DNA from: Rhodopseudomonas sp.
GTDB taxonomy: Bacteria > Pseudomonadota > Alphaproteobacteria > Rhizobiales > Xanthobacteraceae
Direction: 5' to 3'
NCBI RefSeq assembly: GCF_013377015.1
Contig: NZ_JACABA010000007.1
Span: forward strand, 62,001-126,000
Length of the DNA stretch: 64,000 bases
In this document: positions 11,245-19,998 of the stretch, piece by piece
Layout: each line of letters starts with the position of its first letter
Numbering within the stretch: position 1 is the first letter of the stretch
Translations under genes and position numbers: made by a program
The notes under the pieces: generated by a model
The model's database searches: none
The model's input: the letters and a program-made list of their open reading frames with translations, nothing else
What the model was told of the DNA's origin: nothing

Positions 11245-11852
11245 CAGGCCGCGCTCGCCTTGCGGCGCTGCAACGCCTCGCGCACCAGCGGCAGCCGGTC
11301 GTTGCCGAAATACATATCGGTCTTGTCGACGAAGATGGTCGGCGAACCGAAGCCGCCGCGCGCCATCACCTCGTCGGTGTTGGCCTTGAGCTGGTCCTTG
11401 ATCGCCTGATCGGCAATCCCGGCGAAAAACTTGGCCGGATCGACTCCCACTTTGACGCAGATCTCGCTCAGCACCTCGTCCTTGGAAATGTCCTTGTCGG
11501 CGCCCCAATAGGCCTCGAACACCGCGGTGGCGAACGGCACCATCTTGTCGCCGAGCCAGATGCAGCCACGCATCGCCTTGACGCTGTTCACCGGAAACAC
11601 CGATGGCGGCATCTTGATCGCAAGCCCGGCGGAGCGCGCCCAGTCCTGCAGGTCCTTCTTCATGTACCGCGCCTTCAGCGGCACCGGCGTTTCGCGCGAG
11701 GCGTAGACGCTCGGGTTAACGCTGTTGAAGATGCCGCCGACCAGGATCGGCCGCCAGTCAACGTCCACGCCGAACTCCTTCGCCAGCGGCTGGATATTGT
11801 GGAAGGCCAGATAGGTCCAGGGACTGGAGCAGTCGAAGAAGAATTCGATCAT
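11244..11852 (-). CDS. 2-hydroxychromene-2-carboxylate isomerase / DsbA-family (GST kappa-like)
   Basis: 202-aa thioredoxin-fold protein. The N-terminus IEFFFDCSSPWTYLAF has the Ser-Pro of kappa-class GSTs and HCCA isomerases in place of a CxxC. Such enzymes isomerise aromatic ring-cleavage intermediates using glutathione. Start at 11852 follows GAGGAAACCCCG. First gene of the reverse-strand module isomerase - quinone oxidoreductase - MaoC - SDR, consistent with catabolism of an aromatic or acyl compound; the exact substrate is not known. Confidence 0.87.
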   Translation of the reverse strand: MIEFFFDCSSPWTYLAFHNIQPLAKEFGVDVDWRPILVGGIFNSVNPSVYASRETPVPLKARYMKKDLQDWARSAGLAIKMPPSVFPVNSVKAMRGCIWLGDKMVPFATAVFEAYWGADKDISKDEVLSEICVKVGVDPAKFFAGIADQAIKDQLKANTDEVMARGGFGSPTIFVDKTDMYFGNDRLPLVREALQRRKASAA

Positions 11853-11917
11853 CGGGGTTTCCTCGGTTGTTTGTTTTGACGGTATTGTCGTTGGAAGCGG
11901 CGGCCGCATCTTCTGAC

Positions 11918-12018
11918 GTCATCACCCGCGAAAGCGGGCGACCCAGTATTCCAGAGCGTCAGCGTTGCGCTGCAAGCGTTCCGCAATACTGGTCCGCCCG
12001 GTCAAGCCGGGCGATGAC
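11918..12018. repeat. Palindromic intergenic repeat (GTCATCNCCCG...CGGGCGATGAC type)
   Basis: Left end GTCATCACCCGCGAAAGCG and right end AAGCCGGGCGATGAC are imperfect inverted copies; inner CCAGTATTCC pairs with GCAATACTGG. Lies between two reverse-strand genes. Confidence 0.72.
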
Positions 12019-12060
12019 GGCTGTTATCGTCGCGGCGCATTGCATCACACCACCGCCCCC

Positions 12061-12762
12061 TCACTGCTGCGCCTGCGCGTGCGCCGGCGCGTCGACGCCG
12101 AACATGATCTTGCGCGCCTGTTCGTCCATCGGCTGCTTCTCCTGCTTGCCGACCGCAAGCCCGGCCTGCAATTGCGGCCGCGCCCGCAGAGCTGCGTACC
12201 AGCGTTTGACATTGGGATAATCGTCGAGCGACAGGCCCTGCGCCTTGTGGGTCATGATCCACGGGAAACACGCGATGTCGGCGATCGAATAGTCGCCGGC
12301 GATGTAGCCGCGATCGGCCAGCCGTGTATCGAGCACGCCGTACAGCCGCCGCGCCTCGCGGCCGTAGCGATCGATCGCGTAAGCGATCTTCTCCGGCGCA
12401 TAGAGCAGGAAGTGGCCGTGCTGCCCGAGCATCGGGCCGAGCCCGCCCATCTGCCACATCAGCCATTGCAGTACCTCGAACCGCCCGCGCGTCTCGGCGG
12501 GCAGGAAGCGGCCAGATTTTTCCGCGAGGTAAATCAGGATCGCGCCGCTCTCGAACATCGCCAGCGGCTCGCCGCCATCGGCCGGCGCGCGGTCGACGAT
12601 CGCCGGCATTCGGCCATTCGGGCTGAGCTTGAGAAATTCCGGCTGGTGCTGGTCGCCGCGGCCGAGCTGCATCGGATGCAGCAGATAAGGCAGCCCGCAT
12701 TCCTCCAGCATGATCGAGATCTTCCAGCCGTTCGGCGTGGGAGCGTAATGCAGGTCGATCAT
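12061..12762 (-). CDS. Glutathione S-transferase family protein (YfcG/YghU-like)
   Basis: 233-aa GST. The thioredoxin-like domain begins IDLHYAPTPNGWKISIML, with TPNGWK as in the YfcG/YghU (nu-class, Ure2p-like) group, which act mainly as disulfide reductases. The substrate-contact loop FESGAILIYLAEK is present and the C-terminal helical domain is complete. Start at 12762 was chosen for position relative to beta-1 and a nearby GGGAG. Preceding repeat separates it from the isomerase module. Confidence 0.87.
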   Translation of the reverse strand: MIDLHYAPTPNGWKISIMLEECGLPYLLHPMQLGRGDQHQPEFLKLSPNGRMPAIVDRAPADGGEPLAMFESGAILIYLAEKSGRFLPAETRGRFEVLQWLMWQMGGLGPMLGQHGHFLLYAPEKIAYAIDRYGREARRLYGVLDTRLADRGYIAGDYSIADIACFPWIMTHKAQGLSLDDYPNVKRWYAALRARPQLQAGLAVGKQEKQPMDEQARKIMFGVDAPAHAQAQQ

Positions 12763-12902
12763 CCGGGGCTCCCGTTGGCGAGGCTCGTTTTGCCCAATCC
12801 TACCCCGGCAATTTGCCCGGCGCCAATGCCAAGTCTGACCACCATGTACGCCGCGCTTTGGGCATGGCACATAGGCTGCCAAATCCACCCCGGGAGATGC
12901 CC

Positions 12903-13925
12903 ATGCTGTTTCCGACCACGATCGCCGGTTCCCTGCCGAAGCCGGAATGGCTGGCCGAGCCGAATAAGCTGTGGGCGCCGTGGAAATCCTCCGGCGACGA
13001 GCTGATGCGCGCCAAGCGCGACGCCACGCTGCTGGCGCTGAAGATCCAGGAAGACGCCGGCATCGACATCGTCACCGACGGCGAGCAGGCCCGGCAGCAT
13101 TTCGTCCACGGTTTTCTGGAAAACATCGAGGGCATCGATTTCGCCCACAAGGTCGAGATGGGAATCCGCAACGATCGCTACAAGGCGATGGTACCGCAGG
13201 TGGTGGCGCCGCTGCGGCTGAAGGATCGTGTCCATGCCTTTGAGGCACTGGCCGCCCGCGCCCACACCAGGCGTCAGCTGAAATTCACCCTGCCCGGACC
13301 GATGACCATCATCGACACCATCGCCGACCGCCACTATGGCGACCGCGTCAAGATGGCGTTCGCCTTCGCCGAACTGCTCAACGAGGAAGCCAAGGCGCTG
13401 CAGGCCGACGGCGTCGACATGATCCAGTTCGATGAGCCGGCGTTCAACGTCTATATGGCCGAGGCCGCCGACTGGGGCGTGAAGGCGCTGGAGCGCGCCG
13501 CGCAGGGCCTGACCTGCGCCACCGCGGTGCACATCTGCTACGGCTACGGCATCAAGGCCAACACCGACTGGAAACAGACGCTCGGCGAGCAGTGGCGGCA
13601 ATACGAGCAGATCTTTCCCGCGATCGATGCCTCGCCGATCCAGCAGGTCGCGATCGAGTGCCGCAACTCGAAGGTGCCGCTCGAATTGCTGGCGCTATTG
13701 AAGGGCAAGATCGTGCAGGCCGGGGTGATCGACGTCGCCAGCGATGTCGTGGAGACCGCCGAGGACGTCGCCGCCACGATCGAGGCGGTGATGAAATTCG
13801 TGCCGGCCAGCAACATCATCGCCACCACCAATTGCGGCATGGCACCGATGCATCGCGACATTGCCGAAGCGAAACTGATGGCGCTCGGCGCCGGCGCGGC
13901 GCTGGCGCGGCAGCGGTTCGGATAA
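12903..13925 (+). CDS. Cobalamin-independent methionine synthase C-domain-like protein
   Basis: 340-aa stand-alone relative of the catalytic C-terminal domain of MetE. Zinc-ligand positions appear conserved: HIC (H210, C212) and the late Cys in TNCGM (C311), with an acidic residue near IECRNS. The MetE N-terminal domain is missing, as in many archaeal-type and core-MetE proteins. Predicted to transfer a methyl group to homocysteine or another thiol. ATG 12903 is preferred over 12897 because GGGAG lies six bases before it. Confidence 0.85.
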   Translation: MLFPTTIAGSLPKPEWLAEPNKLWAPWKSSGDELMRAKRDATLLALKIQEDAGIDIVTDGEQARQHFVHGFLENIEGIDFAHKVEMGIRNDRYKAMVPQVVAPLRLKDRVHAFEALAARAHTRRQLKFTLPGPMTIIDTIADRHYGDRVKMAFAFAELLNEEAKALQADGVDMIQFDEPAFNVYMAEAADWGVKALERAAQGLTCATAVHICYGYGIKANTDWKQTLGEQWRQYEQIFPAIDASPIQQVAIECRNSKVPLELLALLKGKIVQAGVIDVASDVVETAEDVAATIEAVMKFVPASNIIATTNCGMAPMHRDIAEAKLMALGAGAALARQRFG

Positions 13926-13928
13926 TTT

Positions 13929-14052
13929 GTCATTCCGGGGCGCGAGCCCTTGGGCGAGCGAACCCGGAATCTTGCTGCACAGCGGGGCGTGGCCGACCTG
14001 CGCGAGATTCCGGGTTCGCTCGCAGCTGACGCTGCTCTCGCCCCGGAATGAC
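13929..14052. repeat. Palindromic intergenic repeat (GTCATTCCGGGGCGCG type), long form
   Basis: Left GTCATTCCGGGGCGCGAG and right CTCGCCCCGGAATGAC are inverted copies; inner CGAACCCGGAATC pairs with GATTCCGGGTTCG. The same family recurs at 22751-22897 (long) and 35561-35604 and 58114-58158 (short). Confidence 0.8.
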
Positions 14053-14093
14053 TTCGTCTCTTCTTCGGCGCTTCGAACACACTCCGGCTCTGA

Positions 14094-14855
14094 CTAGGGC
14101 GTGGACTCATTAGCACGTAGCCAAATTCTGGTTGAAGCGAGTTTGACGAACGCCAGATAATTGGCTGCGAGTTTGTCGTATCGGGTCGCGACACGCCGAC
14201 ATTGCTTGATCTTGTTGAAGAACCGTTCGATCAGGTTGCGGGTGCGATACAGATACGGGCTGAAGCAGATCGGGTCTTTGCGGTTGCGTTTCGGCGGAAT
14301 GTTGGCCCACGCGCCTTGCTGGCGGGCAAGCTCCCTGATCCAATCCGCGTCGTATCCACGATCTCCGAGTAGCATCGTTTGCGGAAGCAAGGCGCTGAGC
14401 AGAACCGAACACAGCCGATTATCGTGCGCCTCACCTGGCGTGAGCGCGACATGGATCGGCAGACCGTTGGCGTCCACGACCGCGTGAATTTTGCTCGTCA
14501 GGCCCCCTCGCGAGCGACCCATGTCTTGGTGATTGTTGTCCGCGACACAGGCTCCGTGCTGGTGCACGCGCACGACGGAGGTATCAATCATCTGCACCGC
14601 CGCGTCGTGACCGGCAGCCAGCGCATCCATGATCTGGTCCCAGACGCCAGCCCGCCGCCACCGAACGAAGCGATTGTAACAGGTGGTGCGGGGACCACAG
14701 GATTCCGGCAGGTCGCGCCATGGCGCACCAAAGCGCAGAACCCAAAAGATGCCATTGAGCACGCGAGGGTCATTTACCCGCCGAACGCCGCGCCGCTTGT
14801 TGGGTAGCATCGGCTTGATGGCGGTCCATTCATAATCGCTGAGTTCGTAGCGCAT
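14094..14855 (-). CDS. IS5-family transposase
   Basis: 253-aa DDE transposase in a single uninterrupted frame. The acidic triad can be placed at D91 (VQMIDTSV), D165 (LLGDRGYD) and E210 (NLIERFFNK), followed by the family stretch RRVATRYDKL. N-terminal SDYEWTAIKPMLP is typical of the IS427/IS5 group, many of which need a frameshift; here none is needed. Stop codon lies within the presumed left terminus. The gene looks functional. Confidence 0.93.
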   Translation of the reverse strand: MRYELSDYEWTAIKPMLPNKRRGVRRVNDPRVLNGIFWVLRFGAPWRDLPESCGPRTTCYNRFVRWRRAGVWDQIMDALAAGHDAAVQMIDTSVVRVHQHGACVADNNHQDMGRSRGGLTSKIHAVVDANGLPIHVALTPGEAHDNRLCSVLLSALLPQTMLLGDRGYDADWIRELARQQGAWANIPPKRNRKDPICFSPYLYRTRNLIERFFNKIKQCRRVATRYDKLAANYLAFVKLASTRIWLRANESTP

Positions 14856-14939
14856 GATTCGAGGCTCCGGTTTCGGAGCTTGAATCACTTCTCGGGCAGG
14901 GCCAGCAAGCCGCAATCACTCGCCGCGAAGCCGCTAATG
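14094..14939 (-). mobile_element. IS5-family insertion sequence
   Basis: Element carrying one complete transposase gene. A plausible left terminus starts at 14094 with CTAGGGCGTGGACTCATTAG. On the right, only GCTAATG (14933-14939) matches its reverse complement, so the right inverted repeat is degraded, truncated or lies where I cannot recognise it. A target duplication could not be defined. Confidence 0.6.
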
Positions 14940-15120
14940 CTCTGAATTTACTTTCGCTTTCGGCCCGATAGCCGACATGGCCGGACTTGCCGCTGGGTCG
15001 CCCGTGTAGCGATTGACCCATATGCGACATTTGTCCTGCACCGCGACAACGATTTTCAGCCCCCTGTCAAAGTGCTCGTTTGAGCCGTAATGATGCTTGA
15101 TCCAGAGGCAAGAGGCGGGC

Positions 15121-16104
15121 ATGCGGCGGCGGGATTTTCTAGGTGTTTTGGGAGGTGTCACTATTGCGGTTCCGCTCGCGGCTCGGGCGCAGCAAGATGC
15201 CAAGGGTGGGCGCATCGCAAGGATCGGGATACTGCTGGCGGATAGCACGCCAGAAAGCTCTGCGCGTTCGGATGTTCTGGTCAAGACACTCGCCGACCTC
15301 GGCTACATCGAAGGTAAAACCGCTCAGCTCATGCTGCGTTTTCCCGAAACAAGGCCTGACTTTGCCAAATTTGCGCGCGAGCTTATCGATAACAGGGTCG
15401 ATGTCATCGTTTCCGTCACGTCTGTTGGCGCTTACGTGGCGAAACAGTTGACGAGCAGCGTCCCTATTGTCTTCGTCTATTCTGCTGACCCGGTCGGCCT
15501 CGGACTTGTGGAGAGTTTGCCCCGCCCAGGCGGGAACGTTACCGGACTGTCACTCATGGGAAGCAACTTGATCGCCAAACGGTTGGATCTCTTGAGAGAA
15601 GCGGTCCCGACGATTTCGCGTGTGACCTTCCTCTTTGACCCATCGATTATATATTCCGAACTGTCAGCTCAGCAGAGTGCAGCGAAGGCTCTCGGGCTTC
15701 AGTTGCGGCCAATAAGCACGCCGACGACGGATGCAATCGACCGAGCGTTTGTGGAAGTCGCAAACGACGGCACCGAAGGGGTTACGGTTGCGACCCAACC
15801 CATGATGACCCGAGAAAGCGCGCGGATCGCTGTGGCAGCGCTGGTGCATAGAATACCGACTGTAGGATATCATCCGGGGATGTCGCGGGACGGCCTGTTG
15901 ATGTCCTACGGACAGGACTTTGACGAATATCTTCGTAAAGCCGCTGTCTATGTTGACAAGATATTGAAGGGCGCAAGACCGGCTGACTTACCCGTTGAAC
16001 AACCGACCGTCCTAAAATTGGCCATCAATCTCAAGACTGCGAAAACTCTTGGTGTGACTATTCCAACACCGCTACTCATCGCCGCCGACGAGTTGATTGA
16101 ATAG
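15121..16104 (+). CDS. ABC transporter substrate-binding protein (PF04392 type)
   Basis: 327-aa periplasmic binding protein. The N-terminus RRRDFLGVLGG followed by a hydrophobic stretch and ARAQQ is a Tat-like signal peptide with cleavage near residue 26. Body motifs such as SVPIVFVYSADPVGLGLVES and GGNVTGLS are typical of the large YtrC/TrpX-like family (PF04392) that is expanded in Bradyrhizobium. No permease or ATPase is adjacent. Codon usage is more AT-rich than neighbours and it sits next to an IS element, suggesting acquisition. GAGGCAAGAGGCGGGC precedes the ATG at 15121. Confidence 0.85.
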   Translation: MRRRDFLGVLGGVTIAVPLAARAQQDAKGGRIARIGILLADSTPESSARSDVLVKTLADLGYIEGKTAQLMLRFPETRPDFAKFARELIDNRVDVIVSVTSVGAYVAKQLTSSVPIVFVYSADPVGLGLVESLPRPGGNVTGLSLMGSNLIAKRLDLLREAVPTISRVTFLFDPSIIYSELSAQQSAAKALGLQLRPISTPTTDAIDRAFVEVANDGTEGVTVATQPMMTRESARIAVAALVHRIPTVGYHPGMSRDGLLMSYGQDFDEYLRKAAVYVDKILKGARPADLPVEQPTVLKLAINLKTAKTLGVTIPTPLLIAADELIE

Positions 16105-16154
16105 ACCGATGACTTCCACTATTGGCACTTAGCGTCGTTTCGCTGCGCTGCGGG

Positions 16155-16190
16155 ATTTATTCGCTATCGGAGAATAGCGGACTTTGGCGA
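16155..16190. repeat. Hairpin repeat downstream of the substrate-binding gene
   Basis: Contains CGCTAT and ATAGCG separated by six bases (16161-16178 region), in a context (TTTATTCGCTATCGGAGAATAGCGGAC broken here by its loop) that accompanies PF04392 genes in this group as I recall them. There is no T-run, so terminator function is doubtful. Confidence 0.4.
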
Positions 16191-16222
16191 GCCGCCCGCC
16201 GGCGAATTTATGGGTTCACGGC

Positions 16223-16894
16223 CTAACCAGCCGTTGTGTTTGCGCTTGAATGCAAAACCGGGGCGTAGCCGGCGCCGAACGCGCGCAACGCCGAGGGCGG
16301 GGTCAGCAGCATGGCGCCGCGTAGCGATGCATTGACCTGGCGATAGCCGTCGAAACTCCACAGCAACGCCCTGCCCTGCAGGATGACATAGCTATTCGTT
16401 TGATCGCTGCTCGCTGCTAGGTCATCAGCATTCGGCGCCCCAGCTCCCGCCTGAATCATGGCGCCGTCCGGCAACGATTCCATCTCGCCGGGTAGCGGAT
16501 GCAGCCGCTTCTTCCGCCCGTCCAGCCGCTCACGATGCAGCGTCGCGTCGATCTCCTTGGCGGACGCGCGCGCGAGCCCGTTGCCGCGCGCCCACGCCGC
16601 GCGAAACGCCTCCGCGTCGGCGCGGCGGCAATAGAAACACGGCCGGTGCCCGGCGGCGAGCGCGGTCGCTTCGTCGAGGAAGAACAATTCGGTCCAGCTC
16701 CGCGTCGCCATCACGGCGCGGCGGCGACCGCGGAAGTCGCAGACGCAGATGATCCAGGCCGGGCTCGACCAGCGCCGCTTCAGCAGCGTCTTGGTGGCGG
16801 GGTCGTGGATGATACCGCGATTGCCGGTGAAGATGCCGCGGGCCGGCGTTGCGACGATGTCGCCCGCTGGCGTGACGCGGTTTTGCAGCGGCAT
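16223..16894 (-). CDS. Conserved hypothetical protein with CxxC motif
   Basis: 223-aa protein of unknown function. It has a CFYCRRADAEAF motif near residue 86, possibly part of a half zinc-binding site, and a basic central region. The start is nine bases after the stop of the xanthine phosphoribosyltransferase gene, so they form an operon. No signal peptide or membrane segment is seen. I do not recognise a characterised family. Confidence 0.75.
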   Translation of the reverse strand: MPLQNRVTPAGDIVATPARGIFTGNRGIIHDPATKTLLKRRWSSPAWIICVCDFRGRRRAVMATRSWTELFFLDEATALAAGHRPCFYCRRADAEAFRAAWARGNGLARASAKEIDATLHRERLDGRKKRLHPLPGEMESLPDGAMIQAGAGAPNADDLAASSDQTNSYVILQGRALLWSFDGYRQVNASLRGAMLLTPPSALRAFGAGYAPVLHSSANTTAG

Positions 16895-16903
16895 CGTCGC
16901 CGG

Positions 16904-17428
16904 CTACGCCGCGCCGTCGCGGATCGGCGGCTGGAACGACAATGCGGTGTCCCAGGGGAAGAAGATCCAGGTGTCCTGCGACACTTCGGTGATGAAGGTG
17001 TCTACCAGCGGCCGGCCCTTCGGCTTGGCGTAGACGGTGGCGAAATGCGCGTCCGGCAGCATGTCGCGCACCAGCCGCATGGTGGCGCCGGTGTCGGCGA
17101 GGTCGTCGACGATCAGCAGGCCCTTGCCGCTGCCGCCGCCGAGCGCCGCGGTCTGGTCCGAAATGCCCTTCAGCAGTTTCAACTCGCCCTGCTTGTCGTG
17201 GTCGTAGCTGGCGACGCACACCGTATCGATCACCCGTAGCCCGAGTTCGCGCGCCACGATCGCCGCCGGCACCAGTCCGCCGCGGGTGATGGCGATCACC
17301 GCGTGAAACGGCCCGACCTCGTTGAGCCGCCAGGTCAGCGCCCGGCAGTCGCGGTGAAACTGGTCCCACGACACCGGAAACGGCCGGCCCGCCCGCTGCT
17401 GCGGGTTCAGATCCGCACGTTCAACCAT
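16904..17428 (-). CDS. gpt: Xanthine(-guanine) phosphoribosyltransferase
   Basis: 174-aa type I PRTase for purine salvage, converting xanthine or guanine plus PRPP to XMP or GMP. The PRPP-binding loop is [13 protein letters not shown] (104-116); ITRGGLVPA (47-55) forms the pyrophosphate loop. C-terminal WIFFPWDT is typical of Gpt. Size matches the family. Upstream of the CxxC hypothetical protein in the same direction. Confidence 0.92.
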   Translation of the reverse strand: MVERADLNPQQRAGRPFPVSWDQFHRDCRALTWRLNEVGPFHAVIAITRGGLVPAAIVARELGLRVIDTVCVASYDHDKQGELKLLKGISDQTAALGGGSGKGLLIVDDLADTGATMRLVRDMLPDAHFATVYAKPKGRPLVDTFITEVSQDTWIFFPWDTALSFQPPIRDGAA

Positions 17429-17471
17429 CCGCCTGTCCTACCCGCCGCGTTTCACAATTCGTTCTGGCCCG

Positions 17472-18209
17472 TCAATGCGGAGCGTGCAACGCCGCCAGCA
17501 TGGCTTTCACCGCAGCCATCGCCGCGTGCAGCTTGTCCGGATCGCGCGAACGGACCACCAGATTGGTGTTCGGCTTCTTGTCCTCGTCGAGAAACGGATA
17601 GCTGCCGATCATGGTGTCGGGATGCGCCAGCGCGATCTCGCGCAGCGGCCCGCCGATGTCGCCCTCGCGGGCATTGGCCTGCACCGTCTCCGACAGCATC
17701 CGCGCCCCGGATTTCAGCTTCGGCGCGACGATGTCCATCATCGCCTGCATGATCGACGGCACGCCCGCCATCACGATGACATTGCCGATCTTGAAGCCGG
17801 GCGCCAGGATGGTGGCGCTTTGAATCAGTTCGGCGCCGTCGGGGATTCGCGCCATCCGCAGCCGCGCCTCGTTGAGCTCCTGGCCGGAAAACCGCTCGCG
17901 GAACCTCGCCACCACCTCGGGGTGATGATCGATGCCGACGCCGAACGCCTTCGCCACGCTGTCGGCCGTGATATCGTCGTGGGTCGGCCCGATCCCGCCG
18001 GTGGTGAAGACGTAGGTGTAACGCGCCCGCAAGGCGTTCAACGCCTCGATAATGGCGGCCTCGTCGTCGGAGACCACGCGCACTTCGCGCAGGTCGATCC
18101 CGATATTGGTCAGATATTCGGCGATGAAGCCGATGTTCTTGTCCTTGGTGCGGCCGGACAGGATTTCGTCGCCGATCACCAGAATACCCGCCGTGATAAT
18201 GTCGGTCAT
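17472..18209 (-). CDS. Competence/damage-inducible protein A-type MoCF-domain protein (CinA N-domain)
   Basis: 245-aa protein equivalent to the N-terminal MoCF/COG1058 domain of CinA without the C-terminal NMN deamidase domain. Motifs: VIGDEILSGRTKD near the N-terminus and TTGGIGPTHDDIT around residue 70. COG1058 domains have ADP-ribose pyrophosphatase activity in other bacteria; whether this one does is inferred. Lies 43 bases upstream of gpt on the same strand. Confidence 0.88.
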   Translation of the reverse strand: MTDIITAGILVIGDEILSGRTKDKNIGFIAEYLTNIGIDLREVRVVSDDEAAIIEALNALRARYTYVFTTGGIGPTHDDITADSVAKAFGVGIDHHPEVVARFRERFSGQELNEARLRMARIPDGAELIQSATILAPGFKIGNVIVMAGVPSIMQAMMDIVAPKLKSGARMLSETVQANAREGDIGGPLREIALAHPDTMIGSYPFLDEDKKPNTNLVVRSRDPDKLHAAMAAVKAMLAALHAPH

Positions 18210-18430
18210 TGCCTCTCCTCGCCCCGTCGCCGTTCTCGCTTAACAGCAAAGCCCCGATTTCGCGAGACTTGCCGCCGAAATAAGCACCTGTCAGCCCGTT
18301 TTTCAGGCACACTCACCGAGGGTTCCAACAAAAGGGTCCACGCGATGCATATCGCGCTGGCCCGGGCCTTGCTACCATCCTATTCCGTGCTGCACTCTGT
18401 TGCAGGACCACTTGGAAGCAGTCTGGTTAA

Positions 18431-19849
18431 ATGGCAGTCGCGTTCGACGAAATGAATGGCCCCGGCGGTGAACTTCGCTCCGCCTATCAGGAATTGTCGC
18501 GCTGGCTGAGCGATACGCCGCCCGACGCGCTTGAACATCGGCGTCACGAGGCGGAATTGCTGTTCCGCCGAATCGGCATCACCTTTGCGGTGTATGGCGA
18601 CGCGGAGGCCCAGGAGCGGCTGATCCCGTTCGACGTGATCCCGCGAATCATCTCGGGCAAGGAATGGACGCTGCTGGAAAAGGGCCTGAAGCAGCGGGTC
18701 CGCGCCATCAACATGTTCCTGCGCGACATCTATCACGGCCGCGACATCCTGCGCGCCAACATCATCCCGGACGATCTGATCTTCCAGAACCCGGTGTTCC
18801 GGCCGGAAATGAACGGCCAGGCGGTGCCGCACGATGTTTATGTGCATATCGCCGGCATCGACATCGTCCGGGTAGACGCGGAAAACTTCTACGTGCTCGA
18901 GGACAATGCGCGGACCCCGTCCGGCGTGTCCTACATGCTGGAAAACCGCGAAATCATGATGCGGCTGTTTCCGGATCTGTTCGCGCGGCATCGCGTCGCG
19001 CCGGTGGAGAAATATCCCGACGAACTGCTGACCGCGTTGCGCTCGGTGGCGCCGCTGCACGCGTCGTCCGAGCCGACCGTGGCGCTGATGACGCCCGGGG
19101 TCTACAATTCGGCCTATTACGAGCATTCGTTCCTGGCCGACAAGCTCGGCGTCGAACTGGTCGAGGGCCGCGACCTCATCGTCAAGAGCGACGAGGTGTT
19201 CATGCGCACCACCGAAGGCCTGAAGCGGGTCGACGTGATCTATCGGCGGGTCGACGACGAGTACCTCGATCCGTTGACCTTCCGCCCTGATTCGGCGCTC
19301 GGCGTGCCCGGGCTGATGTCGGCCTATATGGCCGGCAACGTCACGCTGGCCAATGCGGTCGGTACCGGGATCGCCGACGACAAGGCGGTCTACAGCTACA
19401 TGCCGGAGATCGTGAAATTCTACCTCGGCGAGGAGCCGATCCTGAAGAACGTGCCGACCTGGCGCTGCCGCGAGCCGGCCGATCTGGCCTATGTGCTCGA
19501 TCATCTCGGCGAGCTGGTGGTCAAGGAAGTCCACGGCTCCGGCGGCTATGGCATGCTGATCGGCCCGGCCGCGACCAAGGCCACCATCGAGGCGTTCCGC
19601 GATAAATTGAAGCGCGAACCGGAAGGGTTTATCGCCCAGCCGACGCTGGCGCTGTCGACCTGCCCGACCTGCACCGCCTCCGGCCTCGCGCCGCGCCACG
19701 TCGATTTGCGTCCGTTCGTGCTGACCGGACGCGACCGCGTCACCATCGTGCCGGGCGGGTTGACCCGGGTGGCGCTGAAGGAAGGCTCCCTGGTGGTGAA
19801 TTCCAGCCAGGGCGGCGGCACCAAGGATACGTGGATTTTGGATGAGTAA
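18431..19849 (+). CDS. Circularly permuted ATP-grasp type 2 protein
   Basis: 472-aa member of the circularly permuted ATP-grasp family (DUF404/DUF407). Characteristic segments include VLEDNARTPSGVSYML and VKEVHGSGGYGMLIGP. ATP-grasp enzymes of this kind are predicted peptide ligases acting through acyl-phosphates. It is the first gene of the conserved set ATP-grasp, alpha-E, transglutaminase, Anbu, here spread over 18431-22730. The ATG at 18431 has only a weak Shine-Dalgarno. An imperfect dyad (CGCGAT and ATCGCG, 18341-18356) lies upstream. Confidence 0.9.
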   Translation: MAVAFDEMNGPGGELRSAYQELSRWLSDTPPDALEHRRHEAELLFRRIGITFAVYGDAEAQERLIPFDVIPRIISGKEWTLLEKGLKQRVRAINMFLRDIYHGRDILRANIIPDDLIFQNPVFRPEMNGQAVPHDVYVHIAGIDIVRVDAENFYVLEDNARTPSGVSYMLENREIMMRLFPDLFARHRVAPVEKYPDELLTALRSVAPLHASSEPTVALMTPGVYNSAYYEHSFLADKLGVELVEGRDLIVKSDEVFMRTTEGLKRVDVIYRRVDDEYLDPLTFRPDSALGVPGLMSAYMAGNVTLANAVGTGIADDKAVYSYMPEIVKFYLGEEPILKNVPTWRCREPADLAYVLDHLGELVVKEVHGSGGYGMLIGPAATKATIEAFRDKLKREPEGFIAQPTLALSTCPTCTASGLAPRHVDLRPFVLTGRDRVTIVPGGLTRVALKEGSLVVNSSQGGGTKDTWILDE

Positions 19850-19889
19850 GTTTGCGGTGATGACTCGGACGCGCAGCACCCGCTGCCCG

Positions 19890-19986
19890 CTCCCCTCCCC
19901 CTTGCGGGGAGGGGTCGGGGGTCGACATCCGATGCATTGCCTGTTGCCACCCCCCACCCCAACCCTCCCCCGCAAGGGGGGAGGGA
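19890..19986. repeat. CTCCCC/GGGGAG palindromic repeat inside the ATP-grasp/alpha-E operon
   Basis: TCCCCTCCCCCTTGCGGGG on the left and CCCCGCAAGGGGG on the right are paired GC-rich palindromes around a short linker. It fills most of the 149-base gap between ATP-grasp and alpha-E genes. A related repeat is at 37978-38110. Confidence 0.72.
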
Positions 19987-19998
19987 GAAAAAGCCGTC

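Noticed and set aside
10201-11409. 402-codon forward frame opposite the quinone oxidoreductase
   Set aside because: Shadow frame; reverse-strand gene has clear MDR motifs.
18341-18356. CGCGAT...ATCGCG dyad before the ATP-grasp gene as an operator
   Set aside because: Six-base arms are short for high-GC DNA; kept only as a remark.
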